Source: Sphingomonas sp. LT1P40
GTDB taxonomy: Bacteria; Pseudomonadota; Alphaproteobacteria; Sphingomonadales; Sphingomonadaceae
Length of the DNA: 64,000 bases
Assembly: GCF_036663835.1 (NCBI RefSeq)
Contig: NZ_JAXOJT010000001.1
Location: 1,798,001-1,862,000, forward strand
Reading direction: 5' to 3'
The translations under genes were made by a program, and so were the position numbers. The notes under the pieces were generated by a model, which was not told the origin of the DNA, searched no databases, and worked only from the letters and a program-made list of their open reading frames with translations. Positions 55,376-63,683 of this stretch are shown here, one piece after another; within the stretch, counting starts at the first letter, position 1; each line of letters starts with the position of its first letter.

Positions 55376-56119
55376 ATGGGCCGTCGTCCCGAAACCCTTG
55401 CCGTCTTGTTATTGCCACTCGCATTGCTCGCCTGCAGCGGCGGCGACGCACAGCAGAATGTCGATGCGCTGGATAACGAGATCACCGGCAACGGCTCGGA
55501 CCCCGCACTGATGGGCGCGTTGCAGGACCAGATCATGGTCGATCCGCAACTCGCCCAGCAATCGAACAAGGACGCGATCCGCCCGCCCAGCCAACCCTAT
55601 TCCGCCCCGATTCCATCGGAAACGGTCGCGGCGGCAAAAGCCGCGATACCCAAGGATGGCGAACTGCTCAAAGCACCCGCTCCCGTCGAGGGCAGGTCGG
55701 ATATCGTCGATTCGCGTGAGCAATCGGTCACGCTCGGCGCGCTCGCGTCCCGTCAAAAGGACAAGCGCACCGCCGGTTGCGCCGCCAACCTTAACTACTC
55801 CGCCGCCTGGGCTGCCCGCCTGCCCGCGGCGATGCCGCTCCACCCACAGGCCCGGATCGTCGAGGCCGCCGGCTCGCAGAGCGACGACTGCTCGCTCCGC
55901 GTCGTCACTTTCTCTACGCCGCAGCCGCTCCAGACGATGATCGACTGGTATTACACCAAGGCAAAGCGCGGCGGCTACACGGCCGAACATCAGCTGAAGG
56001 ACGGCCAGCACGTCCTGGGCGGCACCCGCGCCAGCGATACCGCCGCCTATGTTGTGTTCCTCTCCGCCCGCGCCGATGGCGGCACCGACCTCGATCTCGT
56101 CGCCAGCGGCGGCAGCTGA
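55376..56119 (+). CDS. Lipoprotein of unknown function
   Basis: 247 residues. The ATG at 55376 (GGAGC upstream) is preferred to 55346 since it gives a proper lipoprotein signal, MGRRPETLAVLLLPLALLAC with lipobox LLAC (Cys20). The middle ~50-110 is disordered-looking. The C-terminal part (~125-247) has two cysteines (AGCAANLNYS and DDCSLRVV) and a compact fold I do not recognise. It is probably in the outer membrane or inner leaflet facing the periplasm. Confidence 0.78.
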   Translation: MGRRPETLAVLLLPLALLACSGGDAQQNVDALDNEITGNGSDPALMGALQDQIMVDPQLAQQSNKDAIRPPSQPYSAPIPSETVAAAKAAIPKDGELLKAPAPVEGRSDIVDSREQSVTLGALASRQKDKRTAGCAANLNYSAAWAARLPAAMPLHPQARIVEAAGSQSDDCSLRVVTFSTPQPLQTMIDWYYTKAKRGGYTAEHQLKDGQHVLGGTRASDTAAYVVFLSARADGGTDLDLVASGGS

Positions 56120-56142
56120 TTTTGTTGCGCTCTATGGCGCGT

Positions 56143-56226
56143 AGCGGCACCGGCCCGCTCCCCCACCCGGCCACCCACAGCGTATTCTGAATGGGTGGCC
56201 GGGTGGGGGAGCGGGCCGGTGCCGCT
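56143..56226. repeat. Palindromic element, copy 2: perfect 35-bp inverted repeat
   Basis: Arms 56143-56177 and 56192-56226 are exact reverse complements around a 14-base loop with GTATTCT. The related copy 1 is at 45228. It lies between the lipoprotein and crcB. Confidence 0.95.
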
Positions 56227-56268
56227 TCAAACCTTGGTTCAGACTCCAATCCGCGCTAACGGGGCGCG

Positions 56269-56646
56269 ATGTTTCATCTCCTCCTCGTCATGCTCGGCGG
56301 CGCGATCGGCGCCGGGGCGCGGCACCTGACCGGGCGCGCGGCGCTTGCGCTGTGGGGTCCGGCCTTCCCATGGGGCACGCTGATCGTGAATGTCGTCGGC
56401 GGCCTGCTGATGGGCGTTCTCGTCGGCGCACTCGCCGCCCGTGCCAGCGGGGACGAAGCGCTGCGCGCCCTGCTCGGCGTCGGCGTGCTCGGCGGCTTCA
56501 CCACATTTTCCGCCTTTTCGCTCGACACGCTGCTGATGCTTCAGCGCAACGAAGTCTGGACTGCCTTGTTCTACATCCTCGCCTCGGTGATCCTTTCGAT
56601 CGCCGCGCTGTTCGCCGGACTCCAGATGACGAGAGCAATGGCATGA
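56269..56646 (+). CDS. crcB: Fluoride channel CrcB/Fluc
   Basis: 125 residues, four TM helices. GGAIGAGARHLTGRAAL (10-26), GTLIVNVVGGLLMGVL (36-51; the Asn in TLxVN is conserved) and GGFTTFSAFSLDTL (~75-88, the fluoride-conducting Phe/Thr-Ser region). It forms a dual-topology dimer that exports F-. No fluoride riboswitch was evident in the 42 bases before it. Its stop overlaps the next start (ATGA). Confidence 0.94.
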   Translation: MFHLLLVMLGGAIGAGARHLTGRAALALWGPAFPWGTLIVNVVGGLLMGVLVGALAARASGDEALRALLGVGVLGGFTTFSAFSLDTLLMLQRNEVWTALFYILASVILSIAALFAGLQMTRAMA

Positions 56647-57866
56647 GCGACGACACGCCCCAGACCGCACCCGACGCCGCGCCCGCCGCTGGTGCCGCGC
56701 AGAATGTCCGCCAGTTCACCGTCGGTCTCGACGATGACGGCATCCGCCTCGATCGCTGGTTCAAACGCCATCTACCCGACGCCAGCTTCAATATCGTCTC
56801 ACGCTGGGCGCGCACTGGGCAGCTGCGCGTCGATGGAGCGCGCGCCAAGCCCGGCGATCATATCCAGGCCGGACAGGTGATCCGCGTCCCGCCTGCCGAA
56901 CCGGTCAAGGAAGCGACCGCCAAGCCCAAAAAACCACGCCCGCAACTCACCCCCGAACAGGCCGAGTTCGCGGAGAGCATGGTGATCCACCGCGATGCCC
57001 AGGCGATCGTCATCAACAAGCCCCCCGGCCTCGCGACTCAGGGCGGCACCAAGACGCACGAGCATGTCGATCAACTGCTCGACGGCCTGTATTTCGATCT
57101 CGATACCCGACCAAAACTGGTTCACCGGCTAGACAAGGATACGTCGGGCGCGCTCGTCCTCGCCCGCACCGCCCGCGCCGCCGCCTATTTCGCCAAGAGC
57201 TTTTCGGGCCGCACTGCCCGCAAAACCTATTGGGCGATCGTCGTCGGCGTGCCCGATATCGAGGATGGCTTCATCGACCTGCCACTGGGCAAACAGCCCG
57301 GCACAGGTGGCGAGAAGATGCAGGTGGACGAGGAGAACGGTCAGCCCGCCCGCACTCGCTATCGCGTGATCGACCAGGCCGGCAACCGTGCCGCCTGGGT
57401 CGAACTGCAGCCGCACACCGGCCGGACGCATCAGTTGCGCGTCCACATGGCCGCAATCGGCAACCCGATCGTCGGCGACGGCAAATACGGCCTGGCCGAA
57501 GCCTTTCTGACCGGCAGCATCAGCCGCAAAATGCACCTCCACGCCCGCCGCATCCGCATCGACCATCCTGATGGCGGCAAGCTCGACGTGACCGCCGACC
57601 TGCCCACCCATTTCGCAGAGACGCTGAAGCAACTCGGCTTCGACCTCGCAATGGGCGACGCGATGCCCTCGGACGAGAAGGTACCGCCGACCAAGGAACA
57701 GGAAAAAGCCTGGGCCAAAGCGCACGCCAAGAATTTCCGCAAAGAACGCCGCGGCGAACGCAAGGGCCGCCGCGACACGACCGCGAAAAAGGCCAAACCC
57801 GGCAAGCCCGAGAAAGCGGCAAAGCCTGCCCGGCCGCCAAAACCCGTAAAACCAGCGAAGAAGTGA
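56643..57866 (+). CDS. RluA-family 23S rRNA pseudouridine synthase (RluC/D-like)
   Basis: 407 residues. S4 domain ~30-85 (DGIRLDRWFKRHLPDASF), then the catalytic domain with HRLDKDTSG (catalytic Asp164) and PHTGRTHQLRVHMAAIGNPI (~259). Isomerises specific uridines of 23S rRNA to pseudouridine. A ~60-residue Lys/Pro-rich tail (from ~345) is an extension beyond the catalytic fold and probably binds RNA. Start is in the crcB stop; ends overlapping the HAD gene. Confidence 0.9.
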   Translation: MSDDTPQTAPDAAPAAGAAQNVRQFTVGLDDDGIRLDRWFKRHLPDASFNIVSRWARTGQLRVDGARAKPGDHIQAGQVIRVPPAEPVKEATAKPKKPRPQLTPEQAEFAESMVIHRDAQAIVINKPPGLATQGGTKTHEHVDQLLDGLYFDLDTRPKLVHRLDKDTSGALVLARTARAAAYFAKSFSGRTARKTYWAIVVGVPDIEDGFIDLPLGKQPGTGGEKMQVDEENGQPARTRYRVIDQAGNRAAWVELQPHTGRTHQLRVHMAAIGNPIVGDGKYGLAEAFLTGSISRKMHLHARRIRIDHPDGGKLDVTADLPTHFAETLKQLGFDLAMGDAMPSDEKVPPTKEQEKAWAKAHAKNFRKERRGERKGRRDTTAKKAKPGKPEKAAKPARPPKPVKPAKK

Positions 57867-58522
57867 CTCGCCTTGCCGTTTTCGACTGCGACGGTACGCT
57901 CGTCGATTCGCAGGCCAATATCTGCCGCGCGATGGAGGCGTGTTTCACCGCGCACCGGCTCGACCCACCGGGCCGCGACGCAATCCGACGTATTGTCGGC
58001 CTCAGCCTGGTACCCGCCATTGCCGAGCTGCTGCCCGATGCCGACACGCATCAGCACGAAGCGATGGCCGAGGCATACAAGCAGGCCTTCTGGGCCATGC
58101 GCGCCGACAAGTCCCTCGACCCCGAACCGTTGTTCGACGGCATCGCCGACGCCATCGCCACGCTCGCCGACAGCGGCTGGCTGCTCGGCGTCGCCACCGG
58201 CAAGTCCGATCGCGGCCTTGCCCACATCCTCAATCACCACGGCCTGACCGACCGTTTCGTCTCGCTCCAGACCGCCGACCGCCATCCCTCCAAACCAAAC
58301 CCGGCAATGCTCCACGCGGCCATCGCCGAAGCAGGTGCGACACCCGAAACCACCGCGATGATCGGCGACACCAGCTTCGACATCCTCATGGCGGTGAACG
58401 CCGGCGCGCATCCGGTCGGGGTTGCGTGGGGCTATCACGACGCGCATGAATTGCACGCAGCCGGCGCGCGTACCGTCAGCACCCACGCCCGCGACCTGCC
58501 CGCGCTGCTGGAGGCGTTATGA
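57863..58522 (+). CDS. HAD-superfamily phosphatase (Gph-like)
   Basis: 219 residues, GTG start overlapping the pseudouridine synthase stop. HAD motif I DCDGTLVDS (8-16), a helical cap, motif II VATGKS (~110), then KPNPAML (motif III Lys) and GDTSFDILMAVNAGA (motif IV). Gph/PhnX-like phosphatase; substrate unknown. It is the middle gene in the crcB-to-ATP12 run. Confidence 0.9.
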   Translation: MTRLAVFDCDGTLVDSQANICRAMEACFTAHRLDPPGRDAIRRIVGLSLVPAIAELLPDADTHQHEAMAEAYKQAFWAMRADKSLDPEPLFDGIADAIATLADSGWLLGVATGKSDRGLAHILNHHGLTDRFVSLQTADRHPSKPNPAMLHAAIAEAGATPETTAMIGDTSFDILMAVNAGAHPVGVAWGYHDAHELHAAGARTVSTHARDLPALLEAL

Positions 58523-58734
58523 TCGAAGACCCCGCCCGTGGCCGCTATTATATGATGGTATCCAGCCAGATCGCCGCCGTCGCAGGCGCGGTGTTCGGTC
58601 TGGTCATCATCGGTCGCTCCAACACCACCGAGCTCAAGATTCTGGGCGCTGCGATCCTGCTCGCCGGACTCTATTGCGTCGCGGTCGTCCCCCGCGCGCT
58701 TGCCCGCCGCTGGCGCACCCCGCCCGAAGCATGA
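58519..58734 (+). CDS. Small membrane protein
   Basis: 71 residues with two hydrophobic helices (QIAAVAGAVFGLVIIG and LGAAILLAGLYCVAVVP). ATG overlaps the HAD gene stop and its own stop overlaps the next start. No function known. Confidence 0.78.
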   Translation: MIEDPARGRYYMMVSSQIAAVAGAVFGLVIIGRSNTTELKILGAAILLAGLYCVAVVPRALARRWRTPPEA

Positions 58735-59420
58735 AGCGTTTCTGGAAGGACGTCGCTACCGTCCCCGCAACCGGCGGCCACGATATCCACCTCGACGGCA
58801 AACCGGTTCGCACGCCGGGCCGCGCCCCGCTGACCCTGCCGTCCCCCACGCTTGCTGAAGCCGTCGCCGACGAATGGCGCACCGTCGCTGAGACGATCGA
58901 CCCGCGCGCAATGCCGCTCACCGGCCTCGCCAATGCCGCAATTGACCGGATTGCGCCCGACCCGCAAACGTTCGCCGCCGGTCTCGCGCAATATGCGGGC
59001 ACCGACCTGCTCTGCTACCGCGCCGACCATCCGCTCGAACTCAGGTTGCGGCAGGACGCCGCATGGGATCCGCTGCTGACCTGGGCAAGCACACGCTATG
59101 GCGCACCGCTCAACATCGCCACCGGCATCGTCCACGTCGCCCAGCCGCCCGAGTCTCTCGCCGCGCTTGGCAACGCCATCGCCGCCCGCACGCCACTTGA
59201 ACTCGCCGCGCTGTCGCCGGTCGTCACGATCACCGGCTCGCTGATCGCCGCGCTCGCCCTGCTGGAACGCGCAGCCACTGCCGACGACATCTGGTCCGCC
59301 GTCAATCTCGACGAGGATTGGCAGGTCGAACATTGGGGCGAGGACGACCTCGCGCGTCAGGCCCGCGCCGCCCGCCGCGCCGATTTCGACGCAGCGGTGC
59401 GCTTGCTAGAGTTGCTCTGA
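58731..59420 (+). CDS. ATP12 family F1-ATPase assembly chaperone
   Basis: 229 residues. Contains the ATP12 patterns DIHLDGKPVRTPGRAPLTLP (~18-37), WDPLLTWASTRYGAPLNIATG (~110) and the C-terminal segment VNLDEDWQVEHWGEDDLA. In mitochondria ATP12 holds the alpha subunit of F1; the bacterial homologue is found in Alphaproteobacteria. The gene overlaps the small membrane protein stop by 4 bases. Confidence 0.92.
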   Translation: MKRFWKDVATVPATGGHDIHLDGKPVRTPGRAPLTLPSPTLAEAVADEWRTVAETIDPRAMPLTGLANAAIDRIAPDPQTFAAGLAQYAGTDLLCYRADHPLELRLRQDAAWDPLLTWASTRYGAPLNIATGIVHVAQPPESLAALGNAIAARTPLELAALSPVVTITGSLIAALALLERAATADDIWSAVNLDEDWQVEHWGEDDLARQARAARRADFDAAVRLLELL

Positions 59421-59990
59421 CGAATACGCCTCAGGCGCGACCACAACTGGTTTCGGCAGCATCCGTGCAATCACCGCGCCCGCCGCCAGCCAGCCCGCAA
59501 TCTCGCTGATCCACAGATAGACGAAATAGCCGGTCGGTGCATGGTTGAAGATCGGCTGACCCAACTGGCTATAAGCCGTAAACGCCACCGCCAGCAGCCC
59601 GACGATCGTCAGCCGTCCGCTGAACGACATGCCCGCAGTCACTCGCTGCAACGCAAACGCCAGCAACAGCGCGCAAACGATGCCCAACACCAGTCCGCCG
59701 ATCAGCGCGGCCGTATCGGGCAGCGCAAAGCCATTGGCATTGAACAGCACCATCGCAATCGGCCCCTGCCCATAAGCGGTCGTCCCGGCGGGCGTCCCCG
59801 GCCACGGCACCGGATAGGCGCCGGTGCCAAGCGGCCCCAGATGCTGAACCAGTGCCGCCTGAATCGCCGCGCTCGCCGCATCGTCGGTCGGGCTGACCGC
59901 GATGCGGCTGAGCGGCGTGCCCCAGAAAATAAATCCGATGATCCACATGGCGAAACCACCCAGCAGGCCGCCCAGCAAAACCCTTGGCAT
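59406..59990 (-). CDS. Integral membrane protein of unknown function
   Basis: 194 residues, about four TM helices (LLGGLLGGFAMWIIGFIFW, LIGGLVLGIVCALLLAFALQ, LTIVGLLAVAFTA, ISEIAGWLAAGAVIARML). GGGGAGA stands upstream of the ATG at 59990. Resembles small DUF-type membrane proteins. Converges with ATP12 (15-base overlap). Confidence 0.75.
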   Translation of the reverse strand: MPRVLLGGLLGGFAMWIIGFIFWGTPLSRIAVSPTDDAASAAIQAALVQHLGPLGTGAYPVPWPGTPAGTTAYGQGPIAMVLFNANGFALPDTAALIGGLVLGIVCALLLAFALQRVTAGMSFSGRLTIVGLLAVAFTAYSQLGQPIFNHAPTGYFVYLWISEIAGWLAAGAVIARMLPKPVVVAPEAYSSEQL

Positions 59991-60064
59991 CGAAACTCTC
60001 CCCTGATTGTTCGCGCAGACTATCGCGTTCCAGACGCGGGCGCGAGGGGGGCAGCGCCCGATTC

Positions 60065-60739
60065 TCAGCGAGTAGCGAGGCCCATTTCGATCGCCTCTTC
60101 TTGCCGCTCGCGGATGAACCCAATCAGGCCGGGTTTGCGCGACCGCTTCTCGCGCTCCGCATTCAGGATGTTGTGAACCTTGCTGAAACACCCGTCGACA
60201 TCGTCGTTCACCACGACATAGTCATAGCCGTCCCAGTGGCTCAGCTCGCGTTCCGCGCGTTTCATACGGAACTGGATCACTTCTTCACTGTCGGTATTGC
60301 GGTCGCGCAACCGCCGCTCCAGCTCGCGCAGCGACGGCGGCAGGATAAAAATCCGCACCACATCCCCGCCTTCCAACTGGAACAGCTGCTGCGCGCCCTG
60401 CCAATCGACGTCGAACAGCACGTCCTGACCCGCCGCCAGCATCGCCTTTACCGGCGCGCGCGGGGTGCCGTAACGATAGTTGAAGACGTGCGCCCATTCG
60501 AGGAAATCGTGGTTCGCGGCGCGCGCCTTGAACTCCTCGGTCGACACGAAATGATATTCGCGCCCGTCCACTTCGCCTTCCCGAATCGGTCGCGTTGTGG
60601 CCGAGACCGAAACGCCCATATCAGGCTCGACCTCAAGCAATTTGCGCGCGATCGTGGACTTGCCCGCACCCGACGGGGAGGACAGCACGAACAGCACGCC
60701 GCGCCGGTCAAACTCATATTCGGATTCGCGTACCGCCAT
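60065..60739 (-). CDS. gmk: Guanylate kinase
   Basis: 224 residues. P-loop SSPSGAGKST (~20-29), GMP-binding VSATTRPIREGEVDGREYHFV (in part) and the lid region RLRDRNTDSEEVIQFRM. It phosphorylates GMP to GDP in the cytoplasm. The ATG at 60739 (MAVRESEYEFDRRG) is preferred to the one at 60775 because it matches the usual alphaproteobacterial N-terminus. The gene is preceded on its upstream side by a ~275-base inverted-repeat element that may contain or separate its promoter. Confidence 0.94.
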   Translation of the reverse strand: MAVRESEYEFDRRGVLFVLSSPSGAGKSTIARKLLEVEPDMGVSVSATTRPIREGEVDGREYHFVSTEEFKARAANHDFLEWAHVFNYRYGTPRAPVKAMLAAGQDVLFDVDWQGAQQLFQLEGGDVVRIFILPPSLRELERRLRDRNTDSEEVIQFRMKRAERELSHWDGYDYVVVNDDVDGCFSKVHNILNAEREKRSRKPGLIGFIRERQEEAIEMGLATR

Positions 60740-60802
60740 CAGCGGCCATTGGCGCGGGCAAGCCGCCCGCGTCAAGCGTCTGTCACGGCAAAAGGGTCAG
60801 GC

Positions 60803-61076
60803 TCAGGACCGATTACTGGCGATGGTCGTGATTGCCCGTGCTTGTTCATCGGCAAGGAACGGCGTGCAGCGCGCAGCGGCGCTACGCGCGATCGCTGTGA
60901 CGCAGTCCAGCGGACGCGTACGGGCAACCGCTTTGCGGCGGGCGGATTTTGGCTCAGGGCGGCGTTATGAGCCAAAGATTCTTGGGGTCACGATGCAATT
61001 GCATCGCTCCGCTCTTCGTTTCTTGCCCTGAATCAAAATCCGCTCCGTCACGACCATCGCCAGTAATCGGTCCTGA
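60803..61076. mobile_element. MITE-like element with perfect 29-bp terminal inverted repeats
   Basis: 60803-60831 and 61048-61076 are exact reverse complements (TCAGGACCGATTACTGGCGA and on). Inside, GCGGATTTTG at ~60947 is answered by CAAAATCCGC at ~61033, and GATGCAATTGCATC forms a self-palindrome near 60993. No substantial coding frame inside. It fills the 339-base gap between gmk and the small membrane protein genes. A non-autonomous transposable element or a structured RNA are both possible. Confidence 0.75.
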
Positions 61077-61078
61077 CC

Positions 61079-61276
61079 CTAAACCCGGCCGCGTCCCTTG
61101 CGACGATCATATGCCTTTTTGGCGACATATGCCCCGCCCAGCACCATGCCCAGCGGACCCATCCGCCGCAGCACACCGCTTGCCAGATAACCCAGCGCCG
61201 CGCCCTTCGCGCCACCGCTGCCGTCACGCTTGTCGATTTCACGCCCGACCAGTGCGCCGATAATCCCGCGAATCAT
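61079..61276 (-). CDS. Small glycine-rich membrane protein, paralogue 2 (third gene of trio)
   Basis: 65 residues. MIRGIIGALVGREIDKRDGS then GGAKGAALGYLASGV and a second hydrophobic helix (MGPLGMVLGGAYVAKKA), ending in Arg/Lys. The first part mirrors the upstream gene (IxGAIGxxID-DG-GGA-GAA), so the two are paralogues. AGGAG upstream, ATGA overlap with the preceding gene. Confidence 0.78.
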   Translation of the reverse strand: MIRGIIGALVGREIDKRDGSGGAKGAALGYLASGVLRRMGPLGMVLGGAYVAKKAYDRRKGRGRV

Positions 61277-61470
61277 GCCATCTTCTCCTGCCAGCGACGG
61301 CTGAGATACCGCGCACCCCATGCCGCCGCGCCGATCACCAGCAAGGCCGGAATCACGTTTTTGGCAACCTTCCACGTCACGACGCCGACGGCGGCACCCA
61401 ATGCGCCACCCTCGCCATCGCTGGCGTCGATCTGGTGGCCGATGGCCCCTGCAATCGCTTCGCCGATCAT
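61273..61470 (-). CDS. Small glycine-rich membrane protein, paralogue 1 (second gene of trio)
   Basis: 65 residues. MIGEAIAGAIGHQIDASDGE then GGALGAAVGVVTWKVAKN and a TM helix IPALLVIGAAAWGARYL. AAAGGAG is 9 bases before the ATG at 61470. The larger open frame up to 61713 is readthrough into the preceding small gene in a different frame. Function unknown. Confidence 0.8.
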   Translation of the reverse strand: MIGEAIAGAIGHQIDASDGEGGALGAAVGVVTWKVAKNVIPALLVIGAAAWGARYLSRRWQEKMA

Positions 61471-61601
61471 CGTTTCGTCTCCTTTAATCCTTTGGAGAGG
61501 GCAAGCACATCGCCGATGCCGCGCACGAACGACCATCCGGCCATCGCGCCTGCCGCAACCACCACGCCACCCAGCAGCGCGCCGATCGTTCCTGCATCCA
61601 T
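61467..61601 (-). CDS. 44-residue membrane protein, first gene of trio
   Basis: MDAGTIGALLGGVVVAAGAM starts a single TM helix, followed by a short tail ending KGLKETKR. GGGAGGG stands 7 bases before the ATG at 61601, and its TGA overlaps the next ATG (ATGA). The clean Shine-Dalgarno, overlap and membrane pattern support it as a real gene despite its size. No family known. Confidence 0.72.
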   Translation of the reverse strand: MDAGTIGALLGGVVVAAGAMAGWSFVRGIGDVLALSKGLKETKR

Positions 61602-61666
61602 GAAAAGTCCCTCCCTCGTTCGAGGAGAGAAAAGCGCGAACCGCCAACAGGTTCCGTGTGGTTAAT

Positions 61667-63052
61667 TCAAACCATCGTCTCGGGCCGCACCAGCCGGTCG
61701 AAGGTCGCCTCATCGACCAGCCCTAGCTTCAAACCCGCCTCGCGCAGCGTCAGGCCTTGCTCATGCGCCACCTTGGCGATCTTCGCCGCATTGTCGTATC
61801 CGATCTCGGGTGCCAGCGCGGTTACGAGCATCAACGACCGCTTGACCAGTTCGGCGATCCGCCCCTCATTCGCCACCAGCCCCTCGACGCAGCGTTCGGC
61901 AAAACTCTCCATCCCAACGCTCAGCAAATGGATCGATCGCAGCACCGCCGCGCCGATCATCGGCTTGAACACGTTCAGCTCCAGATGCCCCTGCATGCCG
62001 CCGACCGTCACGGCCATGTGATTGCCGATCACTTGCCCCGCCACCATTGTCAGCATCTCGCACTGCGTCGGATTGACCTTGCCCGGCATGATCGAGCTGC
62101 CCGGCTCGTTTGCGGGCAATTCCAGCTCGCCCAGCCCCGACCGCGGGCCGCTGCCCAGCAAGCGGATATCATTGGCGATCTTGGTCAGCGCCACGGCCAG
62201 CGTGTTGAGCGTGCCGGACAAATGAACCAGCGGATCGTTCGACGCCAGCGCCTCGAACGCATTTTCGGCGGGCATGAACGGATGGCTGGTAATCTCCCCC
62301 AGCGCCGCGCAGAATTCGCCCGCAAAGCCATCCGGCGCATTCAGCCCGGTGCCCACCGCCGTGCCGCCCTGCGCCAGCCGGTTGGTGCCATGCGTGATCC
62401 CTGGCTCGATCCGGCTCCTGGCGCGATACAGTTGATTGGCCCAGCCCGATGCTTCCTGCCCCAATGTTAGCGGCGTTGCATCCTGCAAATGCGTCCGCCC
62501 GATCTTCACGATCCCCGCCCACGCCTCGGCCTTCACCTCCAGCGCCCGCTGCAACCGCGCCGCCGCTGGGAAAAGGTCTCGGGTCACCGCCAGCGACGCC
62601 GCGATGTGAATCGCCGTCGGAAAGCTGTCGTTCGATGACTGGCTCATATTGACATGATCGTTGGGATGCACCGGCGACTTCCCGCCCCGCACGCCCGCCA
62701 GCATCTCGTTGGCGCGCCCAGCGATCACCTCGTTCACGTTCATGTTGGTCTGGGTGCCGCTACCGGTCTGCCAGATCACCAGCGGAAACTGGTCGTCCAG
62801 CTTCCCCGCCCCGACCTCCGCCGCCGCCGCCTCAATCGCATCTGCCAATCCAGCGTCCAGCCCATGCCGCCGGTTCACCCGTGCCGCCGCCTGCTTCACC
62901 AGCGCCATCGCATGCATGATCCCGATCGGCATCCGCTCGGTCGCGCCGAACGGGAAATTCTCGATGCTGCGCTGGGTCTGCGCACCCCAATAGGCGTCGG
63001 CAGGCACTTCGATCGCACCGATCGAATCACTCTCTGTGCGGGTGTCAGTCAA
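61667..63052 (-). CDS. fumC: Class II fumarase
   Basis: 461 residues. Signature GSSIMPGKVNPTQCE (~316-330) with the catalytic Ser, TGSGTQTNMNVNEVIA (~96), GRTHLQDATPLTLGQE (~186; catalytic His) and HPNDHVNMSQSSNDSFPTA. Iron-independent hydration of fumarate to malate in the TCA cycle. I choose the TTG at 63052 (TDTRTESDSIG after fMet) because GGAG is 7 bases upstream, whereas the GTG at 63073 has no Shine-Dalgarno and adds an Arg-rich septapeptide. Downstream of an MarR-like gene on the same strand. Confidence 0.94.
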   Translation of the reverse strand: MTDTRTESDSIGAIEVPADAYWGAQTQRSIENFPFGATERMPIGIMHAMALVKQAAARVNRRHGLDAGLADAIEAAAAEVGAGKLDDQFPLVIWQTGSGTQTNMNVNEVIAGRANEMLAGVRGGKSPVHPNDHVNMSQSSNDSFPTAIHIAASLAVTRDLFPAAARLQRALEVKAEAWAGIVKIGRTHLQDATPLTLGQEASGWANQLYRARSRIEPGITHGTNRLAQGGTAVGTGLNAPDGFAGEFCAALGEITSHPFMPAENAFEALASNDPLVHLSGTLNTLAVALTKIANDIRLLGSGPRSGLGELELPANEPGSSIMPGKVNPTQCEMLTMVAGQVIGNHMAVTVGGMQGHLELNVFKPMIGAAVLRSIHLLSVGMESFAERCVEGLVANEGRIAELVKRSLMLVTALAPEIGYDNAAKIAKVAHEQGLTLREAGLKLGLVDEATFDRLVRPETMV

Positions 63053-63109
63053 TCCTCGTCTCCGCCGCGCCACATGTCGTTCGGCGCATGTCGGATCGCA
63101 GGACGATGA

Positions 63110-63634
63110 TTACCAGAACAAATGCAGCAGCAACGTCAGCGGTGCCGCGACCAGAACGACTGCCAACGGCCATTTTTCCAGCAGCAATTGCAACCGCTGC
63201 CGACCCATCGACGTCAACCGGACGAGCACAACGCGCCGGTCGGCGGGATGTACGGACCGCTCCACCAGCCCTGCGGTTTCCAGCATTGCAAGGTATCGCA
63301 ACGCCGTGGTTGGCGGGACTTCAGCGTCATAGCTGATCGCCGAAATCTGCACATCCGGCTTGGCCGGGTTCATCGCCGCCAGCGACAACAGGATATCCCA
63401 GGCTGGCTCAGTGAACAGGCCGGGGAACATCTTGTTACGTGCCTTGCGGTTCTTGAGCAGCAAACCGGCCACCTCGGGCATCGCGGACAAGCGCGCGCCG
63501 CCCTTGCCGGTAAGCCTGTGCAACTCGGTCTCGACTTCACTCACCTTGGACGTGAGCCGTTCGAGCTCGGAAAACAGCACGCTCGCCGCCTTCCGGTCAT
63601 TATCGCTTGGGAGGTCGGACCATTCGCGCAGCAT
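63110..63634 (-). CDS. MarR-like winged-helix protein with a C-terminal membrane helix
   Basis: 174 residues. N-terminal ~60 coiled-coil-like region (LFSELERLTSKVSEVETELH), then a winged helix ~68-150 (PAWDILLSLAAMNPAKPDVQ, VPPTTALRYLAMLETAGLVE, HPADRRVVLVRLT). The last 20 residues (PLAVVLVAAPLTLLLHLFW) are purely hydrophobic, so a tail anchor is possible. Membrane-bound transcription factors of this form are unusual. Function unknown. Confidence 0.82.
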   Translation of the reverse strand: MLREWSDLPSDNDRKAASVLFSELERLTSKVSEVETELHRLTGKGGARLSAMPEVAGLLLKNRKARNKMFPGLFTEPAWDILLSLAAMNPAKPDVQISAISYDAEVPPTTALRYLAMLETAGLVERSVHPADRRVVLVRLTSMGRQRLQLLLEKWPLAVVLVAAPLTLLLHLFW

Positions 63635-63683
63635 GTCCGAATCATATGCGATGCGGCACGCGCGTCAACGCTTCATGGAAACA

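Noticed and set aside
56227..56268. Fluoride riboswitch before crcB
   Set aside because: The gap is only 42 bases and lacks a recognisable pseudoknot; crcB follows a long palindrome instead.
61471..61713. Upstream extension of the 65-residue membrane protein frame to 61713
   Set aside because: It would overlap the 44-codon gene and fumC 3' end, has no Shine-Dalgarno, and loses the good AAAGGAG at 61470.
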